From Phytophthora colocasiae (Eukaryota; Oomycota; Peronosporomycetes; Peronosporales; Peronosporaceae): 64,000 nucleotides of DNA. The stretch spans positions 186,001 through 250,000 of the forward strand of contig JAGKQI010000037.1 in the NCBI GenBank assembly GCA_018806915.1, given 5' to 3'. Position numbers and translations under genes: made by a program. Of this stretch, positions 9,503 to 20,001 are shown piece after piece (the stretch's first letter is position 1; every line of letters starts with the position of its first letter). Below the pieces are notes generated by a model, which ran no database searches, was not told where the DNA came from, and saw nothing but the letters and a program-made list of their open reading frames with translations.

Positions 9503-11393
9503 CTACAGAGGCACGTTCTCATCCTTCTGTGGAGCTCCAGTTCACTCCCGTCGTCCGACTACATATTCAATGGGTCCGACTCGGACATTGCCAGACAACT
9601 CTATATCCGCCACAAAGCAGGAGACAATGACAACCAAGTGGAACTCACGACCGTCCCCAGTGCAGTGACCGACCGTCTTGACTCCATCAACGTCGACTTT
9701 CATTCACTCCCTGGTCTCGTTCAACGTGCAGTACTCTGGGACACTGGCTTTGCCATTGCACCAGGAAATATTCCGGTGCAAGTCTACCCCATGAACAACC
9801 GAACGATGGATAACATCGCCATTCCGAAGTGGGAAGTCTCTGGAGTGCAGTGTACCTTTACCAACTGCTCCCAGCCGAATGATGTGACTGCTTACTATTC
9901 CCGCACTTGCACTGGTTATCAAATGCTCAATACTTCGCACTGTGTGGTGGATGTCTTTGAAGATTCGGGTGATGCTACGTATCTGGGGAACATGTGGGCC
10001 AATGGAGGGGATCCAGATGTGGCTCCCCAAATTGAACTGAGAGATCACGCGTGGTCCGAGAACATTTCAGCATTCGGTGGGGTGACAAAGTTCTCCGTCT
10101 ACGTTGTTCACACGGTGCCGAGTGCAGAGGAAGCTGCATGGGGACAATGTCCTGATGAGTATGGTGCAGTGAGCATTCCGTGTGCCAGACGGGACCAATT
10201 CACGGACGAGTTCATGGCGGAAAACACGACAATCCACTGGAAGTGCGTGGGTGACGACGTGGTTAGAAGAGGAATTCAGTGAAGGTTCGGGATTCGATAA
10301 GCTGTTGCTGATCCCGATCATTTTGGGAGTTCTTGTTGTCATTGGAGCGATTCTCGGTTGATTCTTATGGAAACGGAAATCGAAGAGAGCGCAGAAATCG
10401 CCAAACCCCGGTTACGACCTGGAAACGGACCAGTATTTGGCTCTCGGTACGCCCGAGATGGTTCTAGGACCTACTGGTTTAACCACCCAGGGCTCCACCC
10501 TCTCAAGTCAGCACTACGAGAGTGCAGGATCCAACAAGACGCTGAAGATCCTTCTGGACAGTAAACACCTCCAGGGTAAACGTATTCCGTACGACAGTGT
10601 CGTACTGGAGAGAGCTGTGTCCAAGGGGGCGTCAGGGGAAGTCTGGATCTGCGAGTTCAACGGACAGAAAGTGGCGGCTAAACGACTACTGCAGACCAAA
10701 GAGCAAATGGCCGAGAAAGTGCAGGCTTTCGCTGCTGAGATCGAACTCAGCGCCAGTCTCGTCCACCCGCACATCGTCGAGTTCATCGGTGTGGCTTGGA
10801 ACAGCCTCAACAACTTAACGATGGTGCTCGAGTTCTTCCCCATGGGCAACTTGCAGGATTATCTACAGAAGAACTCGGACTTGTTGTCGTGGGCGAGGGA
10901 CAAAATCCACGTGGCCATTGGCGTCGCCCAGGCGCTCGAGTACCTGCACGCTCGCGAGCCGCCTCTCATCCATCGCGACCTCAAGTCGAACAACATTTTA
11001 TTAACGGACAAACTATCGCCAAAGCTGATTGACTTTGGCGTAAGTCGTGACACCGTCGACCTTACAATGACTGCAGGAGTGGGGACGCCATATTGGACAG
11101 CCCCGGAGATCCTGGAGGGGAAGAAATACACAGAGCAGGCGGACATTTACTCATTCGGGGTGGTTCTAACCGAATTGGACACGGGTGCGATCCCGTACTC
11201 GGACGCAGCTACGGAGAACGGAGGCAAACCTAAACCGTTCCAGATCCTGCAGGACGTCATGGCAGGAAAACTCCGCCCGACGTTCTCTCAAGACTGTCCT
11301 CCGAGGATCAAGAAGGTCGGATTGGCTTGTTTGTCTTTGGATCCGATGGATCGACCGACAGCCAAGGAATTGGTGAGGGAACTGCAAGGGTAA
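9465..11393 (+). pseudogene. Receptor-like TKL protein kinase, decayed
   Basis: The ectodomain remnant is open from about 9465 with no ATG (DYIFNGSDSDIARQLYIR onward, Cys-rich, several N-glycosylation sequons). It runs to a one-base frameshift near 10265-10280. A transmembrane helix follows (LLLIPIILGVLVVIGAILG) and is ended by an in-frame TGA at about 10361, just before the basic stop-transfer FLWKRKSKR. The cytosolic kinase domain after that is open to 11393 and has every key motif: glycine loop SKGASGEVW, VAAKRL lysine, HRDLKSNNILL, DFGVSRD, GTPYWTAPEIL. The oomycete receptor-kinase layout is clear. At least three lesions (lost 5' end, frameshift, stop) make it a pseudogene unless the stop and shift are sequence errors. 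Confidence 0.8.
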
Positions 11394-12221
11394 GAATCAA
11401 TGTTCGTACGTAGCAATTGTCGGTGGTCGAATGTGGGCAGTGCAAGACGAGAGTCCCAGTCGAGGTGCTGGGTACTGGCTTCGAGCATAAAAGAGTGAAA
11501 ATTAGTGGGTTCCAAGTGTTTGTTCCGGGAGCTCCATTGGAGCTTTTGGTGGGAGCGTACTACACTCAGCACTGCACTGGGTGCCAGATCTTGCAGGAAT
11601 TTTAGCTGTTGCTGGTACGGGCTGGCTGCTGCGCTACACTGCCCCTGGTCCAGCCAAAAGTTGTATGTAATAAAACGACTATTGAAAGTTTGCATGTTTA
11701 TGACACGCATTTGATGCATGTACCCATGTGCCCGACTATGTAACAAGTGTTACAGGTGCAACGTGTTGAAGTTGATTATAACTAATTGTTTTGTGGCCAA
11801 TCCTGCATCAATTTGACTGAGAGTTGGTGCATTATACTTGCACATACGTTGGCTACACGATAACAAATACGCATTGTGCATATAAGAAACTTGAAGATTT
11901 TGGAAAAACTACTGAAGTTTTTAAATTAAAAATTTTACTGGAGTTTCTTCTAGTACTGTCGTACCTTATCATCTTGTTTTTGGATGTACTGATTGAACAG
12001 AACCTTGATTTTTTTGGCTAGGGAAGTCAGGAGTTCCCACTAATCTTCTACAGACTCTAGACCTTTCCGGGCAACAAGGACCTCATAGTCTGTGATAGAT
12101 ATGCTCCGTCGATGCTTTTTAGCGTCCAGATGGCCAGTATGCTTTGTACGTTAATGGGTTCTAAAACAATCCAGTCCAAGAAAAATAGAAAAATGCAAAG
12201 ATGGTAGTTTTCGCACGAAGA
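11394..12221. other. Intergenic, nothing recognised
   Basis: This is an AT-rich stretch between the kinase remnant and the right Fanzor. No open frame resembles a known protein, and no terminal repeat was found. Confidence 0.5.
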
Positions 12222-12245
12222 TCTCTCAGTCTTCAATTCTCCTCC

Positions 12246-14284
12246 ATGGGATCACCCCCCTCAAGCACCTGCCACCGCCCTCCCGATAGAGAGAGTCACC
12301 GCCGACCTCTACCGAAGGATGACACGCTAGACGCTCTTCCACGCAAGGTTCCACGACGCAGAGCAGGCTGGTCAGACCTGCGCAGACACATTCGCGATAT
12401 CATGCAACAAGTGCGCGTCCTAATCTTCGTTCACGTGAGTGACGCCAAGCTGTGTTTAGCTGTCCGGATGAGAGCCATTCTGAGGTGGCGGACTATCGGG
12501 TGGTTGGCGTTACGCGAGTGCGCAACCACTAGCGAGGGCGACCTCGAGAATACGTTAGACGCATTGAAGGTGTACACCCAAGAGGACGGAAAGGACGAAG
12601 CAGACCCGGAGGCGCGGGCGCTGCAGATACGCGAGATGAACGGTCGCGTAGATAAACTGCTTGGTCGTGTTGCTGCTCACGTGATTCTCGGTCACGTGCG
12701 AGAATTTAGACCGCTCTTAGCCAAAGTCCCGGCCGACCGTATCGACCGTCTAGATGACTTCTTTGATTCGCAGAGACTAAACGATTTACTACCTGCGGAG
12801 GACATTTTGGAGCCGAAACCGTGGTTCGCGTTCCAGAAACAACGGAACACCGACCAGCAGACGCAGTCCTTGTTCTCCGTAGAAAACTTTGACAACACTG
12901 CAAAGTGGCCGTGCGATCGAGAAAAGCATGAGCGCAAGCGAGTCGCGTTTGAATCCAAGCCTGAAAGGACAGCTGAAGTTTCGAGGTACACAGCAACTAT
13001 CAACGTCCTCAAATGCAACGCAACAGACCATGCAGACGACATCGAGGCTGCTTCGGCCATACGACGTGAGCTGAAAGCCCAGGACAAACTCCTGGTAACA
13101 CGCATGCGTTCCCTACTACCAAACAGCGCCAACAGCTCATACGCTATATGGGGACGTGTCGCTGGACCTACAATCAAGCGGTGGCTCACTTCCGAGCGAC
13201 GAACGTGTCCAAAGCAGCCACTCTGAGGGACCTCTATGTAACTCAAGTTTCGAATAAACAGCGCGTGTATCCCGAGGGGATGGAGCCGCCACCGCAATGG
13301 GCTTTTGAAACGCCAAAGAATTTTCGATTCAATGCGCTGCGCAAGTTTGAGAGCAATGTGAAGAGTGCGTTTAGCAACCTGTCTGCTGGGAACATCAAGA
13401 AGTTCAAAGTTCGATTCAAGAGTCGAAAGAGAGACGGACGCTACTTTACCTTTTGCGAGGATGCATCACACGCAACAATTCAACACAGAAGGGGTCAGCG
13501 TGCTTTACTATCCATCTCGAAGCTGAAGGGTATCCCGATCCGCTGCGATCCGGGCCTCGTTATCACCAACGAGATCCAGATCACCAACACGAACGGCTTC
13601 TGGTACGCCGTGATCCCGCAAGCGTACTGCCCGAATGAGTACTCCTACCACGGCAGAGTTATCGCACTGGACCCAGGGGTTAAGGCGTTCATGACTGGAG
13701 TGGATCTAAATGGAAATGTCCTTCACGTCGGCCGTGGAACGAGAGAGCATCTAGACGGGTATCGAGCCAGGATCATCGATGCCCAAAGGGAGATGGCGCT
13801 CATTAAAAACTTCAAGGGACATCGGTCCGGGCGACAGTGGCGAGTGTTCGCGAGAGCCAAGCGTGCATTCCACTGCGCTACGGCAAAACTGAAAAACGCC
13901 GTGAAGGAGATGCATTACCAGGCGGCAGCTTACCTGACGAAGACGTACGACGTTATCATCCTCCCTGTCTTCAGTTCAAAGGATATGGTGAAGAAAAGTA
14001 CTGCTCGGAACCACACCTTCAACCGGTTGCTGCTGGGCCTCAAGCATTTCCAATTCCGGCAGATTCTGAAGGCCAAGTGCGAGTTGATGGGGAAAAGCCT
14101 TGTCATCTGCTCGGAGATGTACACAAGTCAGACATGTGGGCGGTGCTCCAGACTCCACCTCAAACTCGGAAGCAGAGATGTCTTTCATTGCCCCTATTGT
14201 GATCACGTTGCGGGGAGAGATGTCAACGCTGCCTTCAACATTCTCCGGTTTGTCTGTGCTGGATCATTATCGACGGATCATTAA
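12246..14284 (+). pseudogene. Fanzor RuvC nuclease-like protein, right copy, frameshifted
   Basis: The ATG at 12246 corresponds to the shared start in the left copy. A 13-bp deletion at about 13108-13109, just before the RKYRLFPTTKQ segment, shifts the frame. The N-terminal part therefore ends at 13226 and the rest is open only from about 13148. The catalytic half (IALDPGVKAFMTG, CSEMYTSQTCGRC, GRDVNAAFNIL) is preserved without a stop, so the break is recent. A separate downstream product of about 378 residues could be read from the ATG at 13148 but would lack the N-terminal domain. Confidence 0.85.
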
Positions 14285-14371
14285 CGACCGGAACAGCTTG
14301 AACACCACGGGTTACAGCGTGGAAGCGACAGAAGCTAGCTAGCTAGCTTTTTGTTAGGATTTCTGTAACGG
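14285..14371 (+). ncRNA. Candidate omega-RNA 3' region of the right Fanzor
   Basis: This is the counterpart of 490-580 with the same CCACG/CGTGG hairpin, AGCT tract and GTTACAG/CTGTAAC pairing. It ends exactly where similarity between the copies ends. If transcribed like known omega-RNAs, the guide would be the flanking DNA starting at 14372. Confidence 0.45.
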
Positions 14372-14396
14372 AGTTAAAGCCACCAGCATTAGCCAC

Positions 14397-14506
14397 AAGA
14401 GCTATCGATGGATCATGGCATGGAAGTAAAGTTGTTTTTTAAGCACCTGCCGCAGCACGAATGGAATGCGAAATGGTGCTTTGTTATACAGGCCATTAAA
14501 ACACTG
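14397..14506. repeat. Source arm of the inverted MCU 3'-end repeat
   Basis: It contains the uniporter stop codon (14496-14498) and about 100 bp of 3' flank. The inverse copy lies at 9385-9502. The Fanzor 3' end is only 25 bp away (14371). Confidence 0.85.
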
Positions 14507-16817
14507 CATGCAGTAGTATCTCCGATTTACTCTTGGTGTCCAACAGGTGGAGGTAGTTGGCCTGCAGTGGAGTCGACTTGCTCAGCACAAGCTCTGTCTG
14601 CGCCAACTGTTCCCTGGCTACTCGCAGCTCCTCCGTCAACGCGTCATAACGCTCTTTATCAAACTTCGACTTGGCCATCTGCTTTCGAAGGCGTCGAGTG
14701 TACACGTAGTGGTAGATATTCTCGTACTCGTATTCCTGGTTCGTGAGGCTCCACCAGGCATAGCCAATGATAGAGACACCGAATCCTGTGAAGTACGTCA
14801 CAGGCTCCATGATATCCCACGAAAAGTGAATGAACGACAGCCAAAAGTAGAGACCGAAGGCTCCCACAAGAGACGTGGACAGTCCGTACGCGATCACATT
14901 TGCCTGTCGGGTAGCTGTCGCCTCCAATTCACGACGTAAATTCACCAGAGCGACATGTTCCGGCTCCATAGCTTGGATCTTAGCCATCAGCGACTCTCTC
15001 TGCTGCTCAAAGAGCTGAGACGATAGTGGCGACAGGCCAATCGACTCCAAATACGAGTCCAAGATGCTGCGTGGCTGTAAGAACACCGAATGCGTCAAGT
15101 CTTCGTCGTCCGACTTGCCAAAGTAAAACACCACTCCCGTTTGATGAAAAGCCTGCAGCACTTCGGGTGCCTGTTTCTTGGGGATTCCTCTCTCCTGGCA
15201 CATCTGCATGAACTCGGGGTGGCTGATCTTCCACTTGCCCAGTCTCTCCAGGTCGCTGCGTAACATGATGATAGCAGCTTTCTGGGCCACGGAGCGGACG
15301 TCCAGATCCCCGTCATCTGCCAGACTCTGGTACGCACTACCGGTGAATACCGGAGCTCTTACCGGCAGCACTTGGTCGTTGAGTAACAACTCGAAATCAT
15401 CAGTCAGCACCTTCTGCAGAGTATCCTCTGGCTGGAACTCTTCTCCTCTAGCAGATCGAATGGCTACACTCTGCACAGACTTGTCTTCCGCTTCAATTTG
15501 CGCGATAATATCAGCCACTGTTGTTTCTGTAAAATAAAAAAAAATATGAGAAAAATACGTCTTCTATAACGAAAAGAAAAAAATAAGATTAGAGCATTCC
15601 CACCGGTTCCGACTAAACTGAAGCTATAACGCACTCGAATCTTTCTGACAATATCACGCCTAAATTTAGTTGGTCGGGAAATCCGCACCGGTCAAGAGCA
15701 TTTCAGGACAAGATCTCGCGGGAACCCAAGAAGAGGCTTGAGGTTGATGGAGAGCCATCTTTGCACGCTTTGCAGCTTTCACCCCTTGTGTAGGACGCGC
15801 ATCATCCATGCTGCTACCGGGCTCTGCCGTCGACGTCAGGTCTGACAGATCATCATGATGCTCGGCTGCGTGATTGCGCTTCTTCGCAAGAGCTTTTTTC
15901 TTGCGGCTTTCACCTTTGTCAATCGACGCCTGGAACTTTGGGCATGTCGATAGGACGTCATAGCAGTCAATGTATGAGAAGTCGTGCTGATGACGCCCTT
16001 GTACATTTTGGGGCCTTTTTCATCATATCCCGCTCGGTCGTCCCTGACTCGCGCAGCTTTTCGACGGCATGCACACAGCCGACGTACTTTGCGATGGACT
16101 TTTGCATCTGACTGAAATGCGCCTGCAGACTAGTCCACGCGCGAGGCTCCAGGGTTTCATTTGCAATAGCGTCAGAGATTTGCGACGAGCTCTCCATCAC
16201 CTCCTTCACACGCTTCCAAAGCGTTTCTGCCGTCTGGTTGATCCCGACCGATGCATCCGTAGACACTTGAACATAAGCGCGAGACAACTCGACATCTTCC
16301 ACTGCATGATAGTTCTTTCCCCGTGCCGTTTTCTCACGAGCAGGCATGGGCACGTACAGCGAAGCTGGTGTCGACCCGAGTTGGCTCTGACTAGACGAAA
16401 GTTATTTGTGCGTCAGATTTGGCGGAAAGATCGCCACACGAAAGTCGTTGATTAGATTTGGTTGATGTTTTGTCGAGCCGGTGCAACGCAAGAAAGCAAT
16501 CGCGCAGTTATCTTTCAGTCAAATATAGCATTTAGTTGGAGTTTTGTTGCAACCGGTGGGAATGCTCTTAAGAGAGATTCAATATTACCTGGAGGGATAC
16601 TGAAGACCCGCTCCTCGTCGAACCCGTTGAGAGGCAGAGGAACCGCCAAGGTACACGTCCCGTCGTGGTATTTAAGCTCGATAGCGCGTGCTTTCCCGTA
16701 TTGCAATGGAGTGGTGCTGGCGATACAGCGAGAGAGCGTCAGAGACGTCGGGGACAAGCTCCCACGCGAGAGGAGGCGCGCAGAAGCCACGCTGGAGAGA
16801 AGACCACGACGCCACAT
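14496..16817 (-). CDS. MCU: Mitochondrial calcium uniporter pore subunit (MCU)
   Basis: The CDS is complement(join(14496..15526, 16589..16817)), about 419 residues. Exon 1 encodes a mitochondrial presequence (MWRRGLLSSVASARLLSRG) and the start of the N-terminal domain, ending at FSIPP. Exon 2 continues TVADIIAQIEAED. Two transmembrane helices flank the selectivity loop WDIMEPVTYF, which contains the DIME motif that forms the calcium-selective entrance. A coiled coil follows (about KFDKERYDALTEELRVAREQ). The family mediates electrogenic calcium uptake across the inner mitochondrial membrane. Donor CAG|GTAATA and acceptor TTTTACAG bound one intron of about 1.06 kb, most of it a Harbinger-like insertion. 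The gene is divergent from the acyl-CoA synthetase gene at 17505. Confidence 0.93.
15592..16567 (-). mobile_element. Harbinger-like element in the MCU intron
   Basis: This 976-bp element has perfect 17-bp terminal inverted repeats GAGCATTCCCACCGGTT and a 3-bp target duplication TTA (15589-15591 and 16568-16570). TTA duplications are typical of PIF/Harbinger. It has no transposase gene, only a Myb/SANT-like reading frame, so it is non-autonomous. Confidence 0.85.
15967..16353 (-). CDS. Myb/NAM-associated-like protein fragment of the Harbinger element
   Basis: An open frame of 128 codons lies inside the transposon. It has the pattern of the second protein of plant and oomycete Harbinger-type elements: NYHAVEDVELSRAYVQVSTD, NQTAETLWKRV, then a tryptophan-containing SLQAHFSQMQKSIAKYVGC helix. 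These proteins bind element ends together with the transposase. Downstream sequence to 15700 keeps coding-like character (KKKALAKKRN on the minus strand) in other frames, so the gene is probably a truncated relic. Confidence 0.6.
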   Translation of the reverse strand: MPMPAREKTARGKNYHAVEDVELSRAYVQVSTDASVGINQTAETLWKRVKEVMESSSQISDAIANETLEPRAWTSLQAHFSQMQKSIAKYVGCVHAVEKLRESGTTERDMMKKAPKCTRASSARLLIH

Positions 16818-17504
16818 GATACGGGGGCAGTGCGTTATTTTTTTTAAATAAAATCTGGTATCGACTAAATCGTTGAGTTGTGTTGTGTACGATACACAAA
16901 AGATAGCTGGCTTTTGTTCAGTAGGTCGAGCGACAAGTCTTGTAGTTCTTAAAACAATTTCTGTTGATGGTACGGACATTTGGCTGGCAAACAGCTAAAC
17001 GTGGGCTTTACCGATTCGTCAAATCACTGTTCTTCATGAAGGGCTTGTACTGCTCCAGCTCCAGAGTGAAGGCCAGCTCAGCTGGTGGTAATGAACACTG
17101 TTCATGCATCTTCGAGAGACGTTGGCTCGAGGTCTTCAACTTGAAGACCAAGAATTCCAGATGAGCTCTCCATGCTAGCGAAAAACGCATTTCGAGGCAT
17201 TTTAATGTGCTACTGCTATACCTTAACACTAGGTCTCAAGAGTGTAGGCAAAACCCTCGATGCATTGGCAAATGAACTCTTTGTGTTCGAGCCATTCCAA
17301 CGGCACTGTTTAACACTATCAATATGAGTTTGCCATCGCTGTACACGCAACATGGATGATGGCTCCAACTTCAACAAGCGCATCATCCGACGGTCATCTA
17401 TCTACTTGACACTCCGAGTCCGAGAGCTCTTCGGTACGTATCTCCCTGCCTCATTCTCGATTCGGTCGATTCGCGCTCACTCCTGTCACTGTCTGCGTGG
17501 AAAA
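16818..17504. promoter_or_regulatory. Divergent promoter region between MCU and the acyl-CoA synthetase gene
   Basis: This 687-bp spacer separates two oppositely transcribed genes for mitochondrial proteins. On the plus strand TCATTCTCGATTCG at 17451-17464 resembles the oomycete initiator (TCATTYYNCAWTTT) and would give a 5' leader of about 50 nt. No other gene is evident. Confidence 0.55.
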
Positions 17505-19509
17505 ATGCTGGCTAAGCGTGTGCTGCGTCTGGTAGTTGAACGTCCGATTCTGCTTCGAACGGAGCGAGTCGTGTCCAGTCTCAGTCGTCGAGCACTTGGT
17601 GGAGCTTTGGCCCAGCAGGTCTTCACTCGAGGGATCACAACTCCCAGTCTGCCCAACTTCTCGTCCTCTGCAGTGGCCGAACACGTCGTGAACCTCCCGA
17701 ATGCAACCGAAAGCTTCGACTCCATCGTGCACAAATCTCCTCACGAAGATATCTCAATCCCCGATCACACCATTTGGGAGGTGGCAGCACAGCAAGCTCG
17801 TGCCAGTGGAGACAAAACGGCCTTTGTATGTGGGGTGACACACAAGAAGGTGACATTCCGGGAGCTTTTCACTGGAGCTCGACGTCTTGCAGCGTCTTTT
17901 GCACGGGAGGGAGTTCGGAAGGGAGACGTCGTCGTGGTGCACTCGTTCAACTGCATTGAGTACCCCATGGTCGTTCTAGGTGCGTCAACTCTTCAATCTT
18001 TGAAGCTCTAGAGCGCGTGATGTAACTAACTCATTATCTGCAGCTCTAACGGGTATGGGAGTTATTTGCTCACCTGCTTCTCCACTGTTCGTGCCCAATG
18101 AGCTATCGTACCAACTGACACAGTCGAAGGCGAGATTTCTAGTCACCCACAAGCAGTTGGAGAATGTGGCTGTTGAAGCTGCATCTATGGCAGGGTTGAC
18201 GAATGCCGTCACGTTCACAATGGGGGCAACGGAAGAAACCGAGACGCACGACCTCAAGAGCATCAAGTACGGACTGACTGCGGGTACTTGTACATCGACT
18301 TCACTTTAACTGACATTTTGGTTGTGTTCTAGTAACATGGCAGCTCAGACCGAGCACGACTTCTTCTACGAACGTGTGGACCCGAATCTGAAGCTCATGC
18401 TGCCGTTCTCCAGTGGAACCACCGGCAACCCGAAGGGTGTGGGGCTCAGTGCCAAAAATTTGTTGGCAAACGCTCTGCAAGTCAGCCACGTGGAGCCTGA
18501 AGGGGACAACTTCCTGGGTCTCGTGCCCTTCTTCCACATCTACGGTATGATGCTCATCCACCTCAGTATTCTACAGGGGAAAAGTATCGTCGTGTTGCCG
18601 CGGTTCATGCCAGACACATTTCTCGACGCGTTGTCCACGTACAAGGTGAGCTCCACCCATTAATGACGTTGCGTTAGGAGTGACCACCTTTAACCCCCGT
18701 TTACCGTACAGATCCGCACAGCCCACATTGCGCCACCCGCAGTGCTGTTCCTGGCTCACCATCCATTAGTGGAGAAGTTTGACCTCTCGTCTACCGAGTT
18801 CGTCGTATCTGGCGGTGCTCCGATCGGCAAGCAGGTCGAAAGCCTCGTGAACAAGCGACTGGGACTCAACGTGAAGCAGATCTACGGCATGACTGAGCTG
18901 TCACCTGCAGTCAACTATGGCGAAGACCACACACGCAAACCTGGAAGTGCCGGACGACTCGTGCCAAACACGGAGCTTCGTGTTCGCTGTATGAGCACGG
19001 ACCGGGACTTGGGGCCGAATCAAGAGGGGGAGCTCATGTACCGCGGGCCGCAGGTTATGCTGGGTTACGAAAACAACCACGAAGCGAACCAAAGTATCTT
19101 CACTGAGGACGGATTCCTCCGCACGGGAGACATCGGCTATATTGACGACGACGGATTTGTGTTTGTCATCGACCGTGCCAAAGAACTTATCAAGTACAAG
19201 GGCCACCAAGTGGCACCAGGCGAGCTAGAAGACGTACTGAACAACCACCCAGCCATTGCGGATTGCTGCTGCGTGCGGGGGCAAAACGCACAGGGTGAAG
19301 AGATTCCGAAAGCTTTCGTAGTGCTGAAGGATCCCGAGATTCCAACGCGTCCGTCACCACAGGATATCATGGACTACGTGGCGCAGAACGTGGCTCCATT
19401 CAAGAAGGTGCGCGAGGTGCAGTTCATTGAGGCGATCCCGAAGAACGCATCGGGTAAAATGCTGCGTCGTCGCCTGCAGGAGCGCGAGAACCGCCTCCAC
19501 AACACTTAA
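17505..19509 (+). CDS. 4-coumarate:CoA ligase-like acyl-CoA synthetase, probably mitochondrial
   Basis: The CDS is join(17505..17979, 18044..18266, 18333..18645, 18712..19509). Three short introns (64-66 nt) have clear GT-AG ends and keep the frame. The ATG at 17505 opens a basic, Arg-rich presequence of about 45 residues, so mitochondrial import is likely. ANL-superfamily motifs are in order: LPFSSGTTGNPKGVGL (phosphate-binding loop), FFHIYGM, GGAPIGK, YGMTE (adenylate contact), RTGDIGYIDDDGFVFVIDR (hinge) and the C-terminal catalytic lysine in ASGKMLRR. Family members form an acyl-adenylate from ATP and a carboxylate, then the CoA thioester. The substrate cannot be told; a fatty or aromatic acid is possible. 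It is intact. Confidence 0.9.
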
Positions 19510-19739
19510 GGATGATTCAAGTGCCATGTACTGCATGTTGCGTTCAATGTAAAAATGCGAATGAAGCGTATGAATGGCAAACTTGTGATTGAGCTATGGC
19601 CTCTTCTTTCGAGGCGCCTGTACAGATTTCTATTGTATCGGAAATTGTTTGCTTGGCACCCGCAGCAATGCAAATTCTTTGCAAAAGCGACTTGGGAAGT
19701 TGCTTGGTCCTGATCGTTTTTGTGTCTAAAGTCTTGCGC

Positions 19740-19952
19740 TTAATAGCGTCCGTAGTGTCCGCGGTGGTGCTTCGGAGGGCCTTGCTGCACGACGACAGGT
19801 TGCACGTAGACGACGCGTTGAGGCGGAGGCGGGCGGCGGTGGTGGTCGTCGCGACGGTCGTTACCGCCACAGCAGCAGCACGCAGTGAGCGATCCGCAAA
19901 GGCAGCAGCACATATCGTCACCGTCGCACGGGCAGCAAATGGGGATACACAT
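19740..19952 (-). CDS. Small cysteine-rich protein, family member A
   Basis: A 70-residue protein without a recognised domain. It starts MCIPICCPCDGDDMCCCLCG, continues LTACCCCGG, then a charged/proline linker (RRDDHHRRPPPP), the motif RVVYVQPVVVQQGPP and a His/Gly/Tyr tail. Members B and C share CCLCGxLTAxCCCC, RVVYVxPV and GPP. There is no signal peptide. The cysteine block is short and could be palmitoylated or bind metal. It has some resemblance to CYSTM proteins, but there the Cys block is C-terminal. A perfect oomycete core promoter lies about 40-50 nt upstream, which supports a real transcript. The function is unknown. Confidence 0.65.
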   Translation of the reverse strand: MCIPICCPCDGDDMCCCLCGSLTACCCCGGNDRRDDHHRRPPPPQRVVYVQPVVVQQGPPKHHRGHYGRY

Positions 19953-19987
19953 GGCGTAAAGTAGTTGGGAAGTTTGCACTGGTTGGT

Positions 19988-20001
19988 AAATTGAAGAATG
20001 A
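19988..20001 (-). promoter_or_regulatory. Oomycete core promoter (INR + FPR) of Cys-rich gene A
   Basis: The minus strand reads TCATTCTTCAATTT, an exact match to the published consensus TCATTYYNCAWTTT. It lies 36 nt upstream of the start codon at 19952, where a transcription start is expected. Confidence 0.75.

Larger units (their letters stand above)
12222..14371 (+). mobile_element. Fanzor element, right copy (inverted relative to left)
   Basis: The unit matches 490-2657 in inverse orientation from TCTCTCAGTC to CTGTAACGG and is highly similar throughout. It differs by a 13-bp deletion near 13109, one fewer AGCT unit in the 3' tract, and scattered substitutions. The two copies point their 3' ends outward and enclose about 9.5 kb. 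Confidence 0.8.

Noticed and set aside
1..15526. A single large inverted duplication of the whole Fanzor-flanked block
   Set aside because: Only the Fanzor modules and a 115-bp MCU end are repeated. The sequence inside each Fanzor 5' end does not match the other side.
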